Shown here one piece after another: positions 1 through 5,948 of a stretch of DNA of 10,483 nt. Within the stretch, counting starts at the first letter, position 1, and each line of letters starts with the position of its first letter. Below the pieces are notes generated by a model. The model saw only the letters and a program-made list of their open reading frames with translations. It was not told the DNA's origin and did not search any database. The translations under genes were made by a program, and so were the position numbers. Source of the stretch: Faecimorpha sp963627615 (GTDB taxonomy: Bacteria; Bacillota; Clostridia; Lachnospirales; Bianqueaceae); assembly GCA_963627615.1 (NCBI GenBank), contig CAVGBV010000079.1:1-10483 (forward strand), written 5' to 3'.

Positions 1-1390
1 TCAGAACCTCTGCTCCCATATGAGAACGGGTATCCAGAGCGTGCAGAGAGAAGTTTGCGAACTGTGCTACAAAGTAGCGGGCTGCCTGAGCATCCGGAGT
101 CTCCGGGTTATCCGTAATGATATCCTTGAAGGTCGGCTTGCCGTCGACATAATCCCAGGAGAAGCCCTCTTCGCCATAGGAGAAGAACAGGGAGCCTTCC
201 TCTGTGTACGCATAGTCCAGGAAACGGGCCGCTGCGCCGATGTTCTTGCACTGCGTGCTGATAGAAGTAGAGCAGCCGCCGTTGAACGGATTGTTGTAAT
301 GTCCCATCTGAGGCTCATCGCCCTTATTCATTACCATGGAATGCAGTCCGGTTACCTTGTAGGTAGGATCTTCCGCATTCGCCTTGATGCAGTTCTGAAT
401 GTTACGGATCTGCTGCAGAGCGATACCCGCCTGTCCGTTCGCGAACTTGGACTGTACGGTGCTCTTGTCTACAGATGCCAGGTCGGTGTCGATCAGGCCT
501 TCTGCGTACCACTTAGCCATCTCGGTTACGAATTCCTTGTAGCCTGCTTCGGTCGGTCCGAACTTAACGGTATCGCCATCCATAAAGAACGGATAGCAAA
601 CGCCCCACGGAGAGCTGAGTCCGGCAGCCGCGTACTCCAGGAACAGCCAGCGGCTCTCAAATGTCAGAGGCGCGGCAACATTCAGGTCATTCTTAAAGCT
701 GGTCAGAACATTGTACCACTCTTCAACGGTCTCCGGAGCCTGTGCGTTAATCTGATCCAGGAAGTCCTGACGAACAACCAGTCCAGTACCGGAGCACTCT
801 TTATCATTACCATAGTTCGGGAAGCAGAACCATGTACCGTCATCCATGCTGACCGTCTTATTAGCAGTCTCATCGCTCTCCAGCCATCCTGCCAGAGCCG
901 GGAAATACTGCTTATAATCATTCAGGGCAATGATGTATCCGTCGTTGATTGCCGCGGACGGGCCGCCCTTAAAGGTAATCCAGTTGGCCTGCATGATATC
1001 CGGATAGATGCCGGAAGTCAGCAGCAGAGAGAACGCTTCGCTGGTCTCCTGCGGAGAAGAAGTAGAACCAACATACTCCAGCTTTACGCCAGTCTTCTCT
1101 TCGATTACATCCCAGAAGAAATGTCCCTTAACCCAGCTCGGAAGATCCTTCTCTTCTGTCTTGTTCATGTTGATGGACAGAGTTACGGTTCCATCCATCG
1201 GGTAAGTAAAGTCCGCAGCCGCATAAGGATCATCATCCTGCTTATCCTCCTGCTTGCTGGTCTCCTGCTGACTGGTCGCCTTGCTGCTATCGCTCTTGCT
1301 GCTGTTGCCGCCGTTACCGGAGCAGCCAGCAAGACTGGAAACGATGAGCATTACAGACAACAGTCCTGCCCAAAACTTTTTCACTTGCAT
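1..1390 (-). CDS. Sugar ABC transporter solute-binding lipoprotein (LplA-like), C-terminus cut by window edge
   Basis: This is an extracellular solute-binding lipoprotein that would capture a sugar or oligosaccharide outside the membrane and pass it to an LplB-type permease pair. The start ATG (1390-1388) follows GGAGG with an 8-base spacer. The N-terminus is a signal peptide (MQVKKFWAGLLSVMLIVSS) ending in the lipobox LAGC with Cys23, then a Ser/Gln/Lys/Asp-rich linker to about residue 57. The mature part shows family 1 solute-binding features matching the neighbouring paralogue: PDIMQANWITFKGGP, a PLTFESRW segment, and WYAEGLIDTD followed by DKSTVQSKFANG. The frame stays open for 463 codons to the left edge; the complete paralogue has 562, so about 100 are missing. 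Lysine codons are almost all AAG and leucines mostly CTG, a stronger bias than in the paralogue, which suggests high expression. Substrate is unknown; pectin-derived oligosaccharide is an inference from the neighbours. Confidence 0.9.
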   Translation of the reverse strand, partial: MQVKKFWAGLLSVMLIVSSLAGCSGNGGNSSKSDSSKATSQQETSKQEDKQDDDPYAAADFTYPMDGTVTLSINMNKTEEKDLPSWVKGHFFWDVIEEKTGVKLEYVGSTSSPQETSEAFSLLLTSGIYPDIMQANWITFKGGPSAAINDGYIIALNDYKQYFPALAGWLESDETANKTVSMDDGTWFCFPNYGNDKECSGTGLVVRQDFLDQINAQAPETVEEWYNVLTSFKNDLNVAAPLTFESRWLFLEYAAAGLSSPWGVCYPFFMDGDTVKFGPTEAGYKEFVTEMAKWYAEGLIDTDLASVDKSTVQSKFANGQAGIALQQIRNIQNCIKANAEDPTYKVTGLHSMVMNKGDEPQMGHYNNPFNGGCSTSISTQCKNIGAAARFLDYAYTEEGSLFFSYGEEGFSWDYVDGKPTFKDIITDNPETPDAQAARYFVAQFANFSLHALDTRSHMGAEVL

Positions 1391-1447
1391 TGTAAATGCC
1401 TCCTATAAATGTTTTAAATAAACAGAGACCGTCCGTTCTTGTTTATT
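1383..1447 (-). repeat. 65-bp leader identical to 3373-3437 (copy A)
   Basis: These 65 bases are identical to 3373-3437, at a constant offset of 1990. They run from the first codons of the lipoprotein gene through the ribosome binding site and the untranslated leader. The mature coding regions of the two genes are far more diverged, so the leader is either a recent duplication or conversion tract, or is held by function. It contains the inverted repeat at 1416-1448. Confidence 0.95.
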
Positions 1448-1448
1448 T
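1416..1448 (-). promoter_or_regulatory. Inverted repeat AAATAAACA-N15-TGTTTATTT in the leader, candidate operator or mRNA hairpin
   Basis: Arms 1416-1424 and 1440-1448 are perfectly complementary over 9 bases with a 15-base spacer. A third half-site TGTTT lies at 1410-1414 and pairs with AAACA at 1420-1424. The element sits just downstream of the predicted transcription start (about 1453), where a repressor would block transcription or an RNA hairpin would form at the 5' end of the message. The copy at 3406-3438 has the same structure with 8 bp per arm. Function is inferred. Confidence 0.5.
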
Positions 1449-1459
1449 TTATAGTTATA

Positions 1460-1487
1460 ATTATAGCACATTGTCCAATATTTTCAA
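1460..1487 (-). promoter_or_regulatory. Sigma-A type promoter of the truncated lipoprotein gene
   Basis: Reading the minus strand, TTGAAA (1487-1482) is separated by 16 bases from a perfect TATAAT (1465-1460). Transcription would start near 1453, giving a leader of about 63 bases. The paralogue has the same arrangement (TTGAAA, 16 bases, TATAAC at 3472-3445), although the surrounding bases differ. Confidence 0.7.
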
Positions 1488-1512
1488 GTATCTCTTTATA
1501 AATTGTTCACAT

Positions 1513-1532
1513 TTTTAGCAATGGTGCTAAAA
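1513..1532. promoter_or_regulatory. 20-bp palindrome TTTTAGCA-N4-TGCTAAAA, candidate operator
   Basis: Perfect 8-bp arms (1513-1520 and 1525-1532) surround ATGG. The palindrome lies about 60 to 80 bases upstream of the predicted transcription start of the lipoprotein gene, a usual place for an activator site. The shape resembles LacI-family operators, which is a resemblance only. It is not followed by a T run on either strand, so a terminator is less likely. Confidence 0.45.
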
Positions 1533-1616
1533 TATACCATCCTGGTTTTATGTATATTGTACATTCTATACTTATTATTTGATTTTTGTTTTTACATTGC
1601 AAATTTCAGCATTAAA

Positions 1617-1665
1617 ATATACCCCATATAGGACTTTACATTTTACCGTCCTATATGAGGTATAT
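1617..1665 (-). terminator. Long-stem terminator-like hairpin after the complete lipoprotein gene
   Basis: Arms 1648-1665 and 1617-1634 form an 18-bp stem with one T-G wobble and a 13-base loop (1635-1647). It starts 26 bases beyond the stop codon. On the minus strand it is followed by only a short T tract (TTTAAT), so termination may be partial and some transcripts could continue into the next lipoprotein gene. The motif ATATACC in the stem recurs at 1532-1538, within the 11-base direct repeat TAAAATATACC (1528-1538 and 1613-1623). Confidence 0.65.
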
Positions 1666-1691
1666 GATACCCTTTATTTCAGACTCTTCCG

Positions 1692-3380
1692 TTAACGAGC
1701 ACGATAACGATCATATGCAGCCTGCTTCGCTGCCAATACATCAGCGATGCCAAGGCTTTCCAGCTGCGCCTTAAAAGCGTCCCAGCCGTCCATACTCTGT
1801 GTTCCCAGAATAAATTTAACAATGTTCTCCTTGGCATAAGTCTCAATATCCGTATACTTATTAGTGATCTGTTCAACCTCATCTGTTGTATGGGTTACAG
1901 CCGGATAGAAGTGCTGTCCCATCTCATTGTCAGACCAGACGTTGATCAGAGAAGTAACATATTCAGACTGGAAGTATTTTGTACTATTCAGCGGCGACGG
2001 GAAGGCCCAATGACGATTATAGGTGAACTGCTTAAGAATATCTTTAGGTTCGTCTTTCGTACTCGAATTGTTCAGGACCAGATCGGTATATCCCGTAAAG
2101 TTGCCGTCAGCGTCTACGGTATAGGTGATTCCCTCTGTACCATATGCGGTGAGATACTGTCCTTCATGACTATAGAGATAGTCGCACCAGCGCATAGCAA
2201 GCTCCTGATTTTCTCCCGGAGAAACAGAATGGGCAAAGCTGCCGTTGTACTTAGGGTTCATGTGTCCGAAAAGGCGCGTGTCGCCTTCCTTTAATACCGC
2301 GGTGGGAACCGCTGCGGCTGCAAAAGAAGTTCCTTCATTCGCCGACACACAGTTTTCGATATTTCCAGTCTGCTGAATCGCCAGTCCGGATTCGGAATTG
2401 GCAAATTTGGCTTGAACTGTGGACTTATCAACCGTTGCGAAGTCAGTGTCCAGAAGGCCTTCCGCATACCAGTCCGCCATCTGCTGCACAAACTGACGAT
2501 ATCCCTCCTCCATAGGGCCGAATTTGACTTCATCATTCACAACATAGAAGGGGAAAGTTACGCCCCAAGCAGAAGTCAAGGCAGCCGAAGCATATTCCAG
2601 CCAGAGCCAGCGCGCTTCAAAAGTGAGTCCGGCATTGGCTCCATAAGCCTCTTTGAAGGTACGGAGTGTATTGGTCCAGTCATCAATTGTAACCGGGATC
2701 TGCAGGTTCTGTTCTTCCAGCCAATCCGCGCGCACGATAGGGCCTGTACCAACAGTGCCCATCCCCTCAGAATCTCCAATTGAAGGAAAGCAGTAGAGAT
2801 CGCCGTCATCATTTACAACCATCTTTGCAATGTCCGGATTTTCCTGCATATACGCGGTCAGATTCGGAATCTGTTCGGAGTAATCACTCAGATTAACGAT
2901 CAGCTCATCATTTAGAGCGCCGGTGGGGCCGCCGGGATGGGTTATCCAGTTGACGCGCCAGATATCCGGATATTCCTGAGAAGTAATCAGAAGCAGAGTC
3001 GCCTCAGAAGTCGCCAGCGGATCTGAAACCGCTCCGATAAAATTCAGGTGGATACCGGTGGCTTCCTCCAAAGCATCCCAATAATAATAGGATTTGCCGT
3101 TGATCATCGTGTAGGCCGCGACATTCTCGCGAACAATTTCTTCCTTGTTAATAGAAAGCGTCACGAACGCGCCGTCCGGACCAGGAGCGACCGGATAAGT
3201 AAAATCTGCAGCCATCTCGGAATCTTCCTGACTGTTCCCCGGCTGACTGCTTTCCTGCTGACTGACTGCCTTGTTGCTATCGTCCTTACTGCTGTCGCCG
3301 CCGTTACCGGAGCAGCCAGCAAGACAGGAAACGATGAGCATTACAGACAATAGTCCTGCCCAAAATTTTTTTACTTGCAT
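1692..3380 (-). CDS. Sugar ABC transporter solute-binding lipoprotein (LplA-like), complete, 562 aa
   Basis: A complete extracellular sugar-binding lipoprotein of the large (about 500-560 residue) LplA-like class that works with LplB/YtcP-type permeases. The signal peptide ends in the lipobox LAGC (residues 20-23, lipidated Cys23), followed by an acidic Ser/Gln-rich linker to about residue 57. The mature protein has PDIWRVNWITHPGGP (138-151), LTFEARWLWLEYASA (251-265), WYAEGLLDTD (303-312) and VDKSTVQAKFAN (316-327), all matched in the truncated paralogue downstream. It ends in the helix GIADVLAAKQAAYDRYRAR. The start is set by GGAGG eight bases upstream. The gene has its own promoter and leader and lies beyond a hairpin that closes the enzyme cluster. 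Class and location are secure; the ligand is not, though the enzyme neighbours point to a plant cell-wall oligosaccharide. No ATPase gene is visible in the window. Confidence 0.93.
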   Translation of the reverse strand: MQVKKFWAGLLSVMLIVSCLAGCSGNGGDSSKDDSNKAVSQQESSQPGNSQEDSEMAADFTYPVAPGPDGAFVTLSINKEEIVRENVAAYTMINGKSYYYWDALEEATGIHLNFIGAVSDPLATSEATLLLITSQEYPDIWRVNWITHPGGPTGALNDELIVNLSDYSEQIPNLTAYMQENPDIAKMVVNDDGDLYCFPSIGDSEGMGTVGTGPIVRADWLEEQNLQIPVTIDDWTNTLRTFKEAYGANAGLTFEARWLWLEYASAALTSAWGVTFPFYVVNDEVKFGPMEEGYRQFVQQMADWYAEGLLDTDFATVDKSTVQAKFANSESGLAIQQTGNIENCVSANEGTSFAAAAVPTAVLKEGDTRLFGHMNPKYNGSFAHSVSPGENQELAMRWCDYLYSHEGQYLTAYGTEGITYTVDADGNFTGYTDLVLNNSSTKDEPKDILKQFTYNRHWAFPSPLNSTKYFQSEYVTSLINVWSDNEMGQHFYPAVTHTTDEVEQITNKYTDIETYAKENIVKFILGTQSMDGWDAFKAQLESLGIADVLAAKQAAYDRYRAR

Positions 3381-3437
3381 TGTAAATGCCTCCTATAAAT
3401 GTTTTAAATAAACAGAGACCGTCCGTTCTTGTTTATT
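3373..3437 (-). repeat. 65-bp leader identical to 1383-1447 (copy B)
   Basis: This is the second copy of the lipoprotein leader, with no mismatch to copy A. The inverted repeat arms (AATAAACA 3407-3414 and TGTTTATT 3430-3437) are 8 bp here because the next base differs. Upstream of 3437 the two copies diverge apart from the promoter hexamers. Downstream of 3373, into the signal peptide, similarity stays high and then fades in the linker. Confidence 0.95.
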
Positions 3438-3444
3438 ATATTCA

Positions 3445-3472
3445 GTTATAGCATACTGCATAAACATTTCAA
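3445..3472 (-). promoter_or_regulatory. Sigma-A type promoter of the complete lipoprotein gene
   Basis: On the minus strand TTGAAA (3472-3467) is followed after 16 bases by TATAAC (3450-3445). Predicted start is near 3438, directly at the edge of the shared leader with its inverted repeat. Spacing and -35 equal those of the paralogue; the -10 is one base weaker. Confidence 0.65.
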
Positions 3473-3592
3473 GCATTTTTGTGCATATAATCACCTTTTC
3501 ATCAAAAGCTCCCAATTTTTACACGTGTTTTTATTAATTTTATACGTTTTCTCCCTCGTCTTCACGATTTCCTTTGCTATTTTATACAAAAT

Positions 3593-3622
3593 CACCGTCG
3601 ATCCCCTATCGAATCGACGGTG
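3593..3622 (-). terminator. Hairpin closing the five-gene enzyme cluster
   Basis: A perfect 10-bp stem (CACCGTCGAT, 3613-3622 with 3593-3602) and a 10-base loop lie 14 bases after the stop codon of the diketogulonate reductase gene. On the minus strand it is followed by ATTTTGTATAAAA, a modest T tract. It is likely an intrinsic terminator separating the enzyme cluster from the lipoprotein genes, which carry their own promoters. Confidence 0.65.
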
Positions 3623-3636
3623 TAAAAGCTTTTTCC

Positions 3637-4635
3637 TTACAAATTCTGCACCTGCTCCCAGATGGCTTCTTCTACCAGGATCCCCTGCTCCATGCTTTCC
3701 TGACGAACACGCTGCATTCCCTGTCCCGGCCAGCGTACCTGAACGCCCTGGCATAATGCCGGACAGGACTCCAACTCCTGAAGCGTGGCATCGATCTTAT
3801 CCAGCAAAATCTCCTGATCACCAAACGCATCCAGCTTCATCAGCAGGAAAACCTGACTGAGCTCCGTCTCCTGCTCCAACTCTCCTACTTCGCGCACGGT
3901 CCGTCCTCCGGAGAGCGCCGCAGCCATCAGATCCAACATCAAAGACATGCCGGATCCTTTCCAGAAACCGATCGGAAGCGGTTGACCGGTTTTCAGCACT
4001 TCCGACGCGTCCCGCGTGGGCTGTCCCTGACTGTCCAGGCCTCCGTCTACCGGAAGCGGCTTACCGCTTCTGGCATAGGACTCCAACTTTCCATAGGAGA
4101 ACATAGACATCGCCGCATCCAGCAGCACAACGCCGCGCCTTGACGGAACAGCCATTACAACCGGATTATTGCCCAGCCTGGCCTCCTTGCCTCCCCACGG
4201 CGGCATATTAGGAATCGTATTGGTCCACAGAATCGCCAGATACCCCTGTTCCGCCGCCTGGATTCCATAGGATCCGGGACGAAGCCAATGGTTGGTCCTC
4301 GCCAGCGCCACACAGCCTATACCGTAACGATCCGCTAATTCCATAGCTCTCTCTGTACAAAACTGCGCGTTCAGATTGCCCGGTCCATGATGTCCGTCAT
4401 ACCGGGCAATTGCGCCCACCTGGTTCAGGAGCTCCGGCTCCGCTGCCACATCAATTATTCCGTCCTGAATATTTCTTACATATCGTGGGAAACGGTTCAA
4501 TCCATGCGTATATACTCCGTCCCGGCTGGCATCCGTAAAAAGCTTCGCCGCCTGTCCGGCACGCTCCGGAGTCATCCCATTCTTCTGCAGGACCTCCGAG
4601 AACACCGTATACATTGTTTCATAGAGAACTCTCAT
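3637..4635 (-). CDS. dlgD: 2,3-diketo-L-gulonate reductase (YiaK/DlgD family)
   Basis: An NAD(P)H-dependent cytoplasmic reductase of the malate/L-lactate dehydrogenase (Ldh2) superfamily. The E. coli homologue YiaK reduces 2,3-diketo-L-gulonate to 3-dehydro-L-gulonate. Length (332 residues) equals that of YiaK, and similarity recalled from that protein runs end to end: GVYTHGLNRFPRY (40-52, with family catalytic His44), NHWLRPGSYG (115-124), a WTN-x6-PPWGGKE stretch near 137-151, SMSMFSYG-like residues 175-182, LPVDGGLD (194-201) and GFWKGSGMSLMLD (223-235). It is the last gene of the cluster, 11 bases after guanine deaminase, with GGGAGGTG just upstream of the ATG. The family assignment is strong. 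The true substrate may be another diketo-uronate from pectin breakdown, because ascorbate-pathway partners are not visible here. Confidence 0.88.
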   Translation of the reverse strand: MRVLYETMYTVFSEVLQKNGMTPERAGQAAKLFTDASRDGVYTHGLNRFPRYVRNIQDGIIDVAAEPELLNQVGAIARYDGHHGPGNLNAQFCTERAMELADRYGIGCVALARTNHWLRPGSYGIQAAEQGYLAILWTNTIPNMPPWGGKEARLGNNPVVMAVPSRRGVVLLDAAMSMFSYGKLESYARSGKPLPVDGGLDSQGQPTRDASEVLKTGQPLPIGFWKGSGMSLMLDLMAAALSGGRTVREVGELEQETELSQVFLLMKLDAFGDQEILLDKIDATLQELESCPALCQGVQVRWPGQGMQRVRQESMEQGILVEEAIWEQVQNL

Positions 4636-4646
4636 ACGGCACCTCC

Positions 4647-5918
4647 CTATTTCACCCAGTTTCCGGCAACCGCCTTATGCAGGATGTGGCGCTTTTCCGC
4701 CAGATAAATCATCCGCTCCAGACGTTCCGCAATGGAAAGCTCCTGCGGATGCGCCGACAAGGCATCGTCCACCACCAGGATATCCGCTTCATAACCTGCC
4801 TCGAAGCTTCCGACCCATCCCCAGAACGCACCGCCCCCACGGGTTGCCATATAGAATGCTTCCGCGGCACTCAGCGGGGCATCCTTCTGATCGATCAGCC
4901 TCCAACGGAGTTTGGACACCTTTACTGCCTCCGCCATCGCACGGAACATGGACTCGTCCGAACCTCCGGCCACATCGCTTCCCAGCCCGATCCGCTGTCC
5001 TTCCCGCAGATACTGCCGGATCGGCGCGATTCCGGAAGACAGATTGGCGTTGGATTCCGGACAATGCGCAATAAACACGCCGCGCTCCTTCATCAGCTTC
5101 CGCTCTGTCTCATCCGAATACACACAGTGCGCCATAATGGTCGGCACCGCGCCTCCGAACAATCCGAACTGATCATAGCAGTCTCCATAGCAGGAACTCT
5201 CCGGGCACAGTTCTCTCACCCAGGCGATTTCGCTGAGATTCTCCGACAAATGGGACTGCACCGGCAGACTGTACTCCCGCTGCAATTCACCCAGGCGGAA
5301 CATCAATCCGTCTGTACAGCTCGGCGTGAACCGCGGCGTCAGAATCGGATAGGTGTTGCGATACTTCCCCCGACAGTCCTCTATCCAGCGCCGGGTGTTC
5401 TCCGCTGATTCTTCCGCGTTCTTTTCCGTCAGATATGTCGGGCTGTTCCGGTCCATGTTGACTTTTCCGACAAAGGTCTTCAGTCCTGTCTCTTCCAGAA
5501 GATCCATCAAGAGTTCCGTCGCCGGCACATGCAGTGTTCCAAACACACATGCCCTCGTAGTCGCTCCGTTCTTCAGCTCCTCCGCAAAAATCTCATACGC
5601 CCTGCGCGCATACTCCAGATCCTCGTAACGGCTCTCCTCCGGAAATGTCCGCTGATTCAGCCAATCCAGCAATTCCAGATCCATCCCCGTCCCCCGAAAC
5701 GCGTACTGGGGGGCGTGGATGTGCAGATCGATCAGACCCGGAATCACGAGCTTTCCTCGATAATCATAAAGCTTTAACGCACGGTACTGCTCCGGCAGCT
5801 GTGCGTAGACGCCTTCTACCTTGCCGTCTACGCACACCAGATATTGATCCTGCCCGGTATAGAGATCCTGCGGATCCTTACTATAGCAGATATCTCCCAA
5901 AACCACAAACGAATCCAT
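4647..5918 (-). CDS. guaD: Guanine deaminase
   Basis: A zinc amidohydrolase that converts guanine to xanthine and ammonia in the cytoplasm. The 423 residues follow the guanine deaminase pattern: PGLIDLHIHAPQYAF (60-74, metal ligands His66 and His68, substrate Gln71), LLDWLNQRTFPEE (83-95), PRFTPSC (195-201, guanine-contacting Arg196 by family comparison), SHLSEN (222-227, His223 and Glu226), AHC (263-265, His264) and GLGSDVAGG (311-319, Asp315). All expected ligands are present, so the enzyme should be active. It starts 30 bases after the stop of the helical-hairpin gene with an AGGA/GGACGGG ribosome site, and ends 11 bases before dlgD, so co-transcription is likely. A purine-salvage enzyme among pectin enzymes is unexpected; no purine permease or xanthine dehydrogenase is in the window. 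A related amidohydrolase substrate cannot be excluded. Confidence 0.9.
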   Translation of the reverse strand: MDSFVVLGDICYSKDPQDLYTGQDQYLVCVDGKVEGVYAQLPEQYRALKLYDYRGKLVIPGLIDLHIHAPQYAFRGTGMDLELLDWLNQRTFPEESRYEDLEYARRAYEIFAEELKNGATTRACVFGTLHVPATELLMDLLEETGLKTFVGKVNMDRNSPTYLTEKNAEESAENTRRWIEDCRGKYRNTYPILTPRFTPSCTDGLMFRLGELQREYSLPVQSHLSENLSEIAWVRELCPESSCYGDCYDQFGLFGGAVPTIMAHCVYSDETERKLMKERGVFIAHCPESNANLSSGIAPIRQYLREGQRIGLGSDVAGGSDESMFRAMAEAVKVSKLRWRLIDQKDAPLSAAEAFYMATRGGGAFWGWVGSFEAGYEADILVVDDALSAHPQELSIAERLERMIYLAEKRHILHKAVAGNWVK

Positions 5919-5948
5919 AGTCCCGTCCTTTTCTTTCCTATCTTAATT

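Noticed and set aside
20..1408. Long plus-strand open frame of 462 codons opposite the truncated lipoprotein gene
   Set aside because: It lies antisense to a gene with a clear ribosome site, lipobox and family motifs; the plus-strand translation has no recognisable domain and arises from codon bias of the real gene.
3521..3528. Palindrome ACACGTGT upstream of the complete lipoprotein promoter
   Set aside because: Eight bases are short, it does not match the palindrome of the paralogous promoter, and its position relative to the start differs, so chance is likely.
5919..5948. Purine riboswitch before guanine deaminase
   Set aside because: The gap is only 30 bases, too short for a purine aptamer, and shows no conserved aptamer elements.
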